DNA from: Liolophura sinensis
Taxonomy: Eukaryota; Mollusca; Polyplacophora; Chitonida; Chitonidae
DNA length: 64,000 nucleotides
NCBI RefSeq assembly: GCF_032854445.1
Contig: NW_027017966.1
Coordinates: 124,001-188,000, forward strand
Direction: 5' to 3'
The position numbers and the translations under genes were made by a program. Position 1 is the stretch's first letter. Each line of letters begins with the position of its first letter. Below the pieces are notes generated by a model. The model was not told the DNA's origin and searched no databases. It saw only the letters and a list, made by a program, of their open reading frames with translations. Below are positions 36,304-48,406 of the stretch, piece after piece.

Positions 36304-39300
36304 TAACTATGTACAATCGCGACTGGTCATTACTATATTCAACATTTCATTATAAGTTATGTGCCCTTCGGTAGCCCAGACGACGTCAAATCTTTGGGCC
36401 AAGCCCATTTAACTCACCCAGCAAATGTCTTACTTCTAAGTCGAAGACAAACTCAATGTCTTTATCTACATGTAGAAAAACCACACCATTTGTATATAAA
36501 AAAAACACAAGGTACTTGATACAACCCGCTGTAAAAAGTACAATTAAACACTGACCCACATCAATAAGGTGCCAAAGGATGCGCAATTGGGCCAGGCATC
36601 TCCAGCTGTTGAAAAATTGCAAATTTCCTTGGTTTCCATGGAGTAAGAGCCGTTGCTGGGCACGTGATCTTGACATCATTGATTATTCATTTGTGGCTAC
36701 AGCCAAAAGTATTGGTCGGAGAGCAACGCGGTTTGCACCATTCGATTTCTCGTCACAAAATACGTCGGATTAGCCTCTTACCAGCAGCATTGGAACAGTT
36801 TTTCCACTTTTGGATTTTTGCCTGATCTTTTTGCTAATTGAAATCGGCTGCATTAACTATGTACAATCGCGACTGGTCATTACTATATTCAACTTTTCAT
36901 TATAAGTTATGTGCCCTTCGGTAGCCCAGACGACGTCAAATCTTTGGGCCAAGCCCATTTAACTCACCCAACAAATGTCTTACTTCTAAGTCGAAGACAA
37001 ACTCAATGTCTTTATCTACATGTAGAAAATCCACACCATTTTTATGTAAAAAAAACAAAAGGTACTTGATACAATCCGCTGTAAAAAGTACAATTGAACA
37101 CTGACCCACATCAATAAGGTGCCAAAGGATGCGCAATTGGGCCAGGCATCTCCAGCTGTTGAAAAATTGCAAATTTCCTTGGTTTCCATGGAGTAAGAGC
37201 CGTTGCTGGGCACGTGATCTTGACATCATTGATTATTCATTTGTGGCTACAGCCAAAAGTATTGGTCGGAGAGCAACGCGGTTTGCACCATTCGATTTCT
37301 CGTCACAAAATACGTCGGATTAGCCTCTTACCAGCAGCATTGGAACAGTTTTTCCACTTTTGGATTTTTGCCTGGTCGTTTTGCTAATTGAAATCGGCTA
37401 CATTAACTATGTACAATCGCGACTGGTCATTACTATATTCAACTTTTCATTATAAGTTATGTGCCCTTCGGTAGCCCAGACGACGTCAAATCTTTGGGTC
37501 AAGCCCATTTAACTCACCCAACAAATGTCTTACTTCTAAGTCGAAGACAAACTCAATGTCTTTATCTACATGTAGAAAAACCACACCATTTGTATATAAA
37601 AAAAACACAAGGTACTTGATACAATCCGCTGTAAAAAGTACAATTGAACACTGACCCACATCAATAAGGTGCCAAAGGATGCGCAATTGGGCCAGGCATC
37701 TCCAGCTGTTGAAAAATTGCAAATTTCCTTGGTTTCCATGGAGTAAGAGCCGTTGCTGGGCACGTGATCTTGACATCATTGATTATTCATTTGTGGCTAC
37801 AGCCAAAAGTATTGGTCGGAGAGCAACGCGGTTTGCACCATTCGATTTCTCGTCACAAAATACGTCGGATTAGCCTCTTACCAGCAGCATTGGAACAGTT
37901 TTTCCACTTTTGGATTTTTGCCTGGTCATTTTGCTAATTGAAATCGGCTACATTAACTATGTACAATCGCGACTGGTCATTACTATATTCAACATTTCAT
38001 TATAAGTTATGTGCCCTTCGGTAGCCCAGACGACGTCAAATCTTTGGGCCAAGCCCATTTAACTCACCCAGCAAATGTCTTACTTCTAAGTCGAAGACAA
38101 ACTCAATGTCTTTATCTACATGTAGAAAAACCACACCATTTGTATATAAAAAAAACACAAGGTACTTGATACAACCCGCTGTAAAAAGTACAATTAAACA
38201 CTGACCCACATCAATAAGGTGCCAAAGGATGCGCAATTGGGCCAGGCATCTCCAGCTGTTGAAAAATTGCAAATTTCCTTGGTTTCCATGGAGTAAGAGC
38301 CGTTGCTGGGCACGTGATCTTGACATCATTGATTATTCATTTGTGGCTACAGCCAAAAGTATTGGTCGGAGAGCAACGCGGTTTGCACCATTCGATTTCT
38401 CGTCACAAAATACGTCGGATTAGCCTCTTACCAGCAGCATTGGAACAGTTTTTTCCACTTTTGGATTTTTGCCTGATCTTTTTGCTAATTGAAATCGGCT
38501 GCATTAACTATGTACAATCGCGACTGGTCATTACTATATTCAACTTTTCATTATAAGTTATGTGCCCTTCGGTAGCCCAGACGACGTCAAATCTTTGGGC
38601 CAATCCCATTTAACTCACCCAACAAATGTCTTACTTCTAAGTCGAAGACAAACTCAATGTCTTTATCTACATGTAGAAAATCCACACCATTTTTATGTAA
38701 AAAAAACAAAAGGTACTTGATACAATCCGCTGTAAAAAGTACAATTGAACACTGACCCACATCAATAAGGTGCCAAAGGATGCGCAATTGGGCCAGGCAT
38801 CTCCAGCTGTTGAAAAATTGCAAATTTCCTTGGTTTCCATGGAGTAAGAGCCGTTGCTGGGCACGTGATCTTGACATCATTGATTATTCATTTGTGGCTA
38901 CAGCCAAAAGTATTGGTCGGAGAGCAACGCGGTTTGCACCATTCGATTTCTCGTCACAAAATACGTCGGATTAGCCTCTTACCAGCAGCATTGGAACAGT
39001 TTTTCCACTTTTGGATTTTTGCCTGGTCGTTTTGCTAATTGAAATCGGCTACATTAACTATGTACAATCGCGACTGGTCATTACTATATTCAACTTTTCA
39101 TTATAAGTTATGTGCCCTTCGGTAGCCCAGACGACGTCAAATCTTTGGGTCAAGCCCATTTAACTCACCCAACAAATGTCTTACTTCTAAGTCGAAGACA
39201 AACTCAATGTCTTTATCTACATGTAGAAAAACCACACCATTTGTATATAAAAAAAACACAAGGTACTTGATACAATCCGCTGTAAAAAGTACAATTGAAC

Positions 39301-39604
39301 ACTGACCCACATCAATAAGGTGCCAAAGGATGCGCAATTGGGCCAGGCATCTCCAGCTGTTGAAAAATTGCAAATTTCCTTGGTTTCCATGGAGTAAGAG
39401 CCGTTGCTGGGCACGTGATCTTGACATCATTGATTATTCATTTGTGGCTACAGCCAAAAGTATTGGTCGGAGAGCAACGCGGTTTGCACCATTCGATTTC
39501 TCGTCACAAAATATGTCGGATTAGCCTCTTACCAGCAGCATTGGAACAGTTTTTCTACTTTTGGATTTTTGCCTGGTCTTTTTGCGAATTGAAATCGGCT
39601 ACAT
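36304..39604 (+). repeat. Array segment, units 67-72: duplicated trimer
   Basis: Barcodes are GVY, DLH, DVY, GVY, DLH, DVY. Units 67-69 and 70-72 are a tandem trimer with an offset of 1650-1651 bp. The strongest shared marks are in units 68 and 71: aaaatccac followed by atttttatg (37027-37045 and 38678-38696), seen together nowhere else. Unit 70 has one extra T in the run near 38449-38454. Unit 71 has a private ccaatccc near 38601 and unit 72 a private atatgtcgg near 39512. Units 48-50 carry a related order of alleles. Confidence 0.88.
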
Positions 39605-41806
39605 TAACTATGTACAATCGCGACTGGTCATTACTATATTCAACTTTTCATTATAAGTTCTGTGCCCTTTGGTAGCCCAGACGACGTCAAATCTTTGGGC
39701 CAAGCCCATTTAACTCACCCAGCAAATGTCTTACTTCTAAGTCGAAGACAAACTCAATGTCTTTATCTACATGTAGAAAAACCACACCATTTGTATGTAA
39801 AAAAAACAAAAGGTACTTGATACAATCCGCTGTAAAAAGTACAATTGAACACTGACCCACATCAATAAGGTGCCAAAGGATGCGCAATTGGGCCAGGCAT
39901 CTCCAGCTGTTGAAAAATTGCAAATTTCCTTGGTTTCCATGGAGTAAGAGCCGTTGCTGGGCACGTGATCTTGACATCATTGATTATTCATTTGTGGCTA
40001 CAGCCAAAAGTATTGGTCGGAGAGCAACGCGGTTTGCACCATTCGATTTCTCGTCACAAAATACGTCGGATTAGCCTCTTACCAGCAGCATTGGAACAGT
40101 TTTTCCACTTTTGGATTTTTGCCTGATCTTTTTGCTAATTGAAATCGGCTGCATTAACTATGTACAATCGCGACGGGTCATTACTATATTCAACTTTTCA
40201 TTATAAGTTATGTGCCCTTCGGTAGCCCAGACGACGTCAAATCTTTGGGCCAAGCCCATTTAACTCACCCAACAAATGTCTTACTTCTAAGTCGAAGACA
40301 AACTCAATGTCTTTATCTACATGTAGAAAAACCACACCATTTGTATGTAAAAAAAACAAAAGGTACTTGATACAATCCGCTGTAAAAAGTACAATTGAAC
40401 ACTGACCCACATCAATAAGGTGCCAAAGGATGCGCAATTGGGCCAGGCATCTCCAGCTGTTGAAAAATTGCAAATTTCCTTGGTTTCCATGGAGTAAGAG
40501 CCGTTGCTGGGCACGTGATCTTGACATCATTGATTATTCATTTGTGGCTACAGCCAAAAGTATTGGTCGGAGAGCAACGCGGTTTGCACCATTCGATTTC
40601 TCGTCACAAAATACGTCGGATTAGCCTCTTACCAGCAGCATTGGAACAGTTTTTCTACTTTTGGATTTTTGCCTTGTCTTTTTGCGAATTGAAATCGGCT
40701 ACATTAACTATGTACAATCGCGACTGGTCATTACTATATTCAACATTTCATTATAAGTTCTGTGCCCTTCGGTAGCCCAGACGACGTCAAATCTTTGGGC
40801 CAAGCCCATTTAACTCACCCAGCAAATGTCTTACTTCTAAGTCGAAGACAAACTCAATGTCTTTATCTACATGTAGAAAAACCACACCATTTGTATATAA
40901 AAAAAACACAAGGTACTTGATACAACCCGCTGTAAAAAGTACAATTGAACACTGACCCACATCAATAAGGTGCCAAAGGATGCGCAATTGGGCCAGGCAT
41001 CTCCAGCTGTTGAAAAATTGCAAATTTCCTTGGTTTCCATGGAGTAAGAGCCGTTGCTGGGCACGTGATCTTGACATCATTGATTATTCATTTGTGGCTA
41101 CAGCCAAAAGTATTGGTCGGAGAGCAACGCGGTTTGCACCATTCGATTTCTCGTCACAAAATACGTCGGATTAGCCTCTTACCAGCAGCATTGGAACAGT
41201 TTTTCCACTTTTGGATTTTTGCCTGATCTTTTTGCTAATTGAAATCGGCTGCATTAACTATGTACAATCGCGACGGGTCATTACTATATTCAACTTTTCA
41301 TTATAAGTTATGTGCCCTTCGGTAGCCCAGACGACGTCAAATCTTTGGGCCAAGCCCATTTAACTCACCCAACAAATGTCTTACTTCTAAGTCGAAGACA
41401 AACTCAATGTCTTTATCTACATGTAGAAAAACCACACCATTTGTATATAAAAAAAACACAAGGTACTTGATACAATCCGCTGTAAAAAGTACAATTGAAC
41501 ACTGACCCACATCAATAAGGTGCCAAAGGATGCGCAATTGGGCCAGGCATCTCCAGCTGTTGAAAAATTGCAAATTTCCTTGGTTTCCATGGAGTAAGAG
41601 CCGTTGCTGGGCACGTGATCTTGACATCATTGATTATTCATTTGTGGCTACAGCCAAAAGTATTGGTCGGAGAGCAACGCGGTTTTTGCACCATTCGATT
41701 TCTCGTCACAAAATACGTCGGATTAGCCTCTTACCAGCAGCATTGGAACAGTTTTTCCACTTTTGGATTTTTGCCTGATCTTTTTGCTAATTGAAATCGG
41801 CTGCAT
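39605..41806 (+). repeat. Array segment, units 73-76, with a short shared tract
   Basis: Barcodes are DLH, DLH, GVY, DVY. The end of unit 73 plus the start of unit 74, and the end of unit 75 plus the start of unit 76, share the gatc pocket, G at 547 and the otherwise absent gcgacgggtc (about 40170 and 41270), 1100 bp apart. The units around them differ, so this looks like a short conversion tract. Unit 76 has two extra T residues in the run near 41683 and is 552 bp long. Confidence 0.86.
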
Positions 41807-44800
41807 TAACTATGTACAATCGCGACTGGTCATTACTATATTCAACTTTTCATTATAAGTTATGTGCCCTTCGGTAGCCCAGACGACGTCAAATCTTTGG
41901 GCCAAGCCCATTTAACTCACCCAACAAATGTCTTACTTCTAAGTCGAAGACAAACTCAATGTCTTTATCTACATGTAGAAAATCCACACCATTTGTATAT
42001 AAAAAAAACACAAGGTACTTGATACAATCCGCTGTAAAAAGTACAATTGAACACTGACCCACATCAATAAGGTGCCAAAGGATGCGCAATTGGGCCAGGC
42101 ATCTCCAGCTGTTGAAAAATTGCAAATTTCCTTGGTTTCCATGGAGTAAGAGCCGTTGCTGGGCACGTGATTTTGACATCATTGATTATTCATTTGTGGC
42201 TACAGCCAAAAGTATTGGTCGGAGAGCAACGCGGTTTGCACCATTCGATTTCTCGTCACAAAATACGTCGGATTAGCCTCTTACCAGCAGCATTGGAACA
42301 GTTTTTCCACTTTTGGATTTTTGCCTGGTCATTTTGCTAATTGAAATCGGCTACATTAACTATGTACAATCGCGACTAGTCATTACTATATTCAACATTT
42401 CATTATAAGTTATGTGCCCTTCGGTAGCCCAGACGACGTCAAATCTTTGGGCCAAGCCCATTTAACTCACCCAGCAAATGTCTTACTTCTAAGTCGAAGA
42501 CAAACTCAATGTCTTTATCTACATGTAGAAAAACCACACCATTTGTATATAAAAAAAACACAAGGTACTTGATACAACCCGCTGTAAAAAGTACAATTAA
42601 ACACTGACCCACATCAATAAGGTGCCAAAGGATGCGCAATTGGGCCAGGCATCTCCAGCTTTTGAAAAATTGCAAATTTCCTTGGTTTCCATGGAGTAAG
42701 AGCCGTTGCTGGGCACGTGATCTTGACATCATTGATTATTCATTTGTGGCTACAGCCAAAAGTATTGGTCGGAGAGCAACGCGGTTTGCACCATTCGATT
42801 TCTCGTCACAAAATACGTCGGATTAGCCTCTTACCAGCAGCATTGGAACAGTTTTTCCACTTTTGGATTTTTGCCTGTTCTTTTTGCTAATTGAAATCGG
42901 CTGCATTAACTATGTACAATCGCGACTGGTCATTACTATATTCAACTTTTCATTATAAGTTATGTGCCCTTCGGTAGCCCAGACGACGTCAAATCTTTGG
43001 GCCAAGCCCATTTAACTCACCCAGCAAATGTCTTACTTCTAAGTCGAAGACAAACTCAATGTCTTTATCTACATGTAGAAAAACCACACCATTTGTATAT
43101 AAAAAAAACAAAAGGTACTTGATACAATCCGCTGTAAAAAGTACAATTGAACACTGACCCACATCAATAAGGTGCCAAAGGATGCGCAATTGGGCCAGGC
43201 ATCTCCAGCTGTTGAAAAATTGCAAATTTCCTTGGTTTCCATGGAGTAAGAGCCGTTGCTGGGCACGTGATCTTGACATCATTGATTATTCATTTGTAGC
43301 TACAGCCAAAAGTATTGGTCGGAGAGCAACGCGGTTTGCACCATTCGATTTCTCGTCACAAAATACGTCGGATTAGCCTCTTACCAGCAGCATTGGAACA
43401 GTTTTTCCACTTTTGGATTTTTGCCTGTTCTTTTTGCTAATTGAAATCGGCTGCATTAACTATGTACAATCGCGACTGGTCATTACTATATTCAACTTTT
43501 CATTATAAGTTATGTGCCCTTCGGTAGCCCAGACGACGTCAAATCTTTGGGCCAAGCCCATTTAACTCACCCAACAAATGTCTTACTTCTAAGTCGAAGA
43601 CAAACTCAATGTCTTTATCTACATGTAGAAAAACCACACCATTTGTATATAAAAAAAACAAAAGGTACTTGATACAATCCGCTGTAAAAAGTACAATTGA
43701 ACACTGACCCACATCAATAAGGTGCCAAAGGATGCGCAATTGGGCCAGGCATCTCCAGCTGTTGAAAAATTGCAAATTTCCTTGGTTTCCATGGAGTAAG
43801 AGCCGTTGCTGGGCACGTGATCTTGACATCATTGATTATTCATTTGTGGCTACAGCCAAAAGTATTGGTCGGAGAGCAACGCGGTTTGCACCATTCGATT
43901 TCTCGTCACAAAATACGTCGGATTAGCCTCTTACCAGCAGCATTGGAACAGTTTTTCTACTTTTGGATTTTTGCCTTGTCTTTTTGCGAATTGAAATCGG
44001 CTACATTAACTATGTACAATCGCGACTGGTCATTACTATATTCAACTTTTCATTATCAGTTATGTGCCCTTCGGTAGCCCAGACGACGTCAAATCTTTGG
44101 GCCAAGCCCATTTAACTCACCCAGCAAATGTCTTACTTCTAAGTCGAAGACAAACTCAATGTCTTTATCTACATGTAGAAAAACCACACCATTTGTATAT
44201 AAAAAAAACAAAAGGTACTTGATACAATCCGCTGTAAAAAGTACAATTGAACACTCACCCACATCAATAAGGTGCCAAAGGATGCGCAATTGGGCCAGGC
44301 ATCTCCAGCTGTTGAAAAATTGCAAATTTCCTTGGTTTCCATGGAGTAAGAGCCGTTGCTGGGCACGTGATCTTGACATCATTGATTATTCATTTGTGGC
44401 TACAGCCAAAAGTATTGGTCGGAGAGCAACGCGGTTTGCACCATTCGATTTCTCGTCACAAAATACGTCGGATTAGCCTCTTACCAGCAGCATTGGAACA
44501 GTTTTTCCACTTTTGGATTTTTGCCTGGTCATTTTGCTAATTGAAATCGGCTGCATTAACTATGTACAATCGCGACTGGTCATTACTATATTCAACTTTT
44601 CATTATAAGTTATGTGCCCTTCGGTAGCCCAGACGACGTCAAATCTTTGGGCCAAGCCCATTTAACTCACCCAGCAAATGTCTTACTTCTAAGTCGAAGA
44701 CAAACTCAATGTCTTTATCTACATGTAGAAAAACCACACCATTTGTATATAAAAAAAACACAAGGTACTTGATACAACCCGCTGTAAAAAGTACAATTAA

Positions 44801-45106
44801 ACACTGACCCACATCAATAAGGTGCCAAAGGATGCGCAATTGGGCCAGGCATCTCCAGCTGTTGAAAAATTGCAAATTTCCTTGGTTTCCATGGAGTAAG
44901 AGCCGTTGCTGGGCACGTGATCTTGACATCATTGATTATTCATTTGTGGCTACAGCCAAAAGTATTGGTCGGAGAGCAACGCGGTTTGCACCATTCGATT
45001 TCTCGTCACAAAATACGTCGGATTAGCCTCTTACCAGCAGCATTGGAACAGTTTTTCCACTTTTGGATTTTTGCCTGTTCTTTTTGCTAATTGAAATCGG
45101 CTGCAT
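41807..45106 (+). repeat. Array segment, units 77-82, with long-range relatives
   Basis: Barcodes are DVY, GVY, DLY, DLY, DLY, GVY. Unit 77 has gattttgac and the start of unit 78 gcgactagtc; this pairing recurs at units 85-86 and 91-92. Units 79-80 and the start of unit 81 match units 98-99 and the start of unit 100, including the rare cattatcag (about 44051 and 54502), an offset of 10,451 bp. Unit 81 carries cactcaccc, shared with units 88 and 94. Unit 78 has a private cagcttttg near 42657 and unit 79 a private tgtagctac near 43296. Confidence 0.86.
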
Positions 45107-48100
45107 TAACTATGTACAATCGCGACTGGTCATTACTATATTCAACTTTTCATTATAAGTTATGTGCCCTTCGGTAGCCCAGACGACGTCAAATCTTTGG
45201 GCCAAGCCCATTTAACTCACCCAGCAAATGTCTTACTTCTAAGTCGAAGACAAACTCAATGTCTTTATCTACATGTAGAAAAACCACACCATTTGTATGT
45301 AAAAAAAACACAAGGTACTTGATACAATCCGCTGTAAAAAGTACAATTGAACACTGACCCACATCAATAAGGTGCCAAAGGATGCGCAATTGGGCCAGGC
45401 ATCTCCAGCTGTTGAAAAATTGCAAATTTCCTTGGTTTCCATGGAGTAAGAGCCGTTGCTGGGCACGTGATCTTGACATCATTGATTATTCATTTGTGGC
45501 TACAGCCAAAAGTATTGGTCGGAGAGCAACGCGGTTTGCACCATTCGATTTCTCGTCACAAAATACGTCGGATTAGCCTCTTACCAGCAGCATTGGAACA
45601 GTTTTTCCACTTTTGGATTTTTGCCTGGTCATTTTGCTAATTGAAATCGGCTACATTAACTATGTACAATCGCGACTGGTCATTACTATATTCAACATTT
45701 CATTATAAGTTCTGTGCCCTTCGGTAGCCCAGACGACGTCAAATCTTTGGGCCAAGCCCATTTAACTCACCCAGCAAATGTCTTACTTCTAAGTCGAAGA
45801 CAAACTCAATGTCTTTATCTACATGTAGAAAAACCACACCATTTGTATATAAAAAAAACACAAGGTACTTGATACAACCCGCTGTAAAAAGTACAATTGA
45901 ACACTGACCCACATCAATAAGGTGCCAAAGGATGCGCAATTGGGCCAGGCATCTCCAGCTGTTGAAAAATTGCAAATTTCCTTGGTTTCCATGGAGTAAG
46001 AGCCGTTGCTGGGCACGTGATCTTGACATCATTGATTATTCATTTGTGGCTACAGCCAAAAGTATTGGTCGGAGAGCAACGCGGTTTGCACCATTCGATT
46101 TCTCGTCACCAAAATACGTCGGATTAGCCTCTTACCAGCAGCATTGGAACAGTTTTTCTACTTTTGGATTTTTGCCTTGTCTTTTGCGAATTGAAATCGG
46201 CTACATTAACTATGTACAATCGCGACTGGTCATTACTATATTCAACTTTTCATTATAAGTTATGTGCCCTTCGGTAGCCCAGACGACGTCAAATCTTTGG
46301 GTCAAGCCCATTTAACTCACCCAACAAATGTCTTACTTCTAAGTCGAAGACAAACTCAATGTCTTTATCTACATGTAGAAAAACCACACCATTTGTATAT
46401 AAAAAAAACACAAGGTACTTGATACAATCCGCTGTAAAAAGTACAATTGAACACTGACCCACATCAATAAGGTGCCAAAGGATGCGCAATTGGGCCAGGC
46501 ATCTCCAGCTGTTGAAAAATTGCAAATTTCCTTGGTTTCCATGCAGTAAGAGCCGTTGCTGGGCACGTGATTTTGACATCATTGATTATTCATTTGTGGC
46601 TACAGCCAAAAGTATTGGTCGGAGAGCAACGCGGTTTGCACCATTCGATTTCTCGTCACAAAATACGTCGGATTAGCCTCTTACCAGCAGCATTGGAACA
46701 GTTTTTCCACTTTTGGATTTTTGCCTGGTCATTTTGCTAATTGAAATCGGCTACATTAACTATGTACAATCGCGACTAGTCATTACTATATTCAACATTT
46801 CATTATAAGTTATGTGCCCTTCGGTAGCCCAGACGACGTCAAATCTTTGGGCCAAGCCCATTTAACTCACCCAGCAAATGTCTTACTTCTAAGTCGAAGA
46901 CAAACTCAATGTCTTTATCTACATGTAGAAAAACCACACCATTTGTATATAAAAAAAACACAAGGTACTTGATACAACCCGCTGTAAAAAGTACAATTAA
47001 ACACTGACCCACATCAATAAGGTGCCAAAGGATGCGCAATTGGGCCAGGCATCTCCAGCTGTTGAAAAATTGCAAATTTCCTTGGTTTCCATGGAGTAAG
47101 AGCCGTTGCTGGGCACGTGATCTTGACATCATTGATTATTCATTTGTGGCTACAGCCAAAAGTATTGGTCGGAGAGCAACGCGGTTTGCACCATTCGATT
47201 TCTCGTCACAAAATACGTCGGATTAGCCTCTTACCAGCAGCATTGGAACAGTTTTTCCACTTTTGGATTTTTGCCTGTTCTTTTTGCTAATTGAAATCGG
47301 CTACATTAACTATGTACAATCGCGACTGGTCATTACTATATTCAACTTTTCATTATAAGTTATGTGCCCTTCGGTAGCCCAGACGACGTCAAATCTTTGG
47401 GCCAAGCCCATTTAACTCACCCAGCAAATGTCTTACTTCTAAGTCGAAGACAAACTCAATGTCTTTATCTACATGTAGAAAAACCACACCATTTGTATAT
47501 AAAAAAAACACAAGGTACTTGATACAACCCGCTGTAAAAAGTACAATTGAACACTGACCCACATCAATAAGGTGCCAAAGGATGCGCAATTGGGCCAGGC
47601 ATCTCCAGCTGTTGAAAAATTGCAAATTTCCTTGGTTTCCATGGAGTAAGAGCCGTTGCTGGGCACGTGATCTTGACATCATTGATTATTCATTTGTGGC
47701 TACAGCCAAAAGTATTGGTCGGAGAGCAACGCGGTTTGCACCATTCGATTTCTCGTCACAAAATACGTCGGATTAGCCTCTTACCAGCAGCATTGGAACA
47801 GTTTTTCTACTTTTGGATTTTTGCCTTGTCTTTTTGCGAATTGAAATCGGCTACATTAACTATGTACAATCGCGACTGGTCATTACTATATTCAACTTTT
47901 CATTATAAGTTATGTGCCCTTCGGTAGCCCAGACGACGTCAAATCTTTGGGCCAAGCCCATTTAACTCACCCAGCAAATGTCTTACTTCTAAGTCGAAGA
48001 CAAACTCAATGTCTTTATCTACATGTAGAAAAACCACACCATTTGTATATAAAAAAAACACAAGGTACTTGATACAACCCGCTGTAAAAAGTACAATTGA

Positions 48101-48406
48101 ACACTCACCCACATCAATAAGGTGCCAAAGGATGCGCAATTGGGCCAGGCATCTCCAGCTGTTGAAAAATTGCAAATTTCCTTGGTTTCCATGGAGTAAG
48201 AGCCGTTGCTGGGCACGTGATCTTGACATCATTGATTATTCATTTGTGGCTACAGCCAAAAGTATTGGTCGGAGAGCAACGCGGTTTGCACCATTCGATT
48301 TCTCGTCACAAAATACGTCGGATTAGCCTCTTACCAGCAGCATTGGAACAGTTTTTCCACTTTTGGATTTTTGCCTGTTCTTTTTGCTAATTGAAATCGG
48401 CTGCAT
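45107..48406 (+). repeat. Hexamer block, first copy (units 83-88)
   Basis: Barcodes are DVH, GVY, DVY, GVY, GVY, GVY. Line-by-line comparison with 48407-51706 shows identity at a 3300-bp offset apart from two 1-bp indels in unit 84: an extra C near 46110 (cacc before aaaatac) and a lost T near 46181. The match extends left into unit 82 to about 44806 and right to about 48348, about 3.5 kb in all. Rare shared alleles include atgcagtaag in unit 85 (46542 and 49842), gattttgac, gcgactagtc and cactcaccc. This is the largest near-perfect duplication in the window. Confidence 0.9.
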
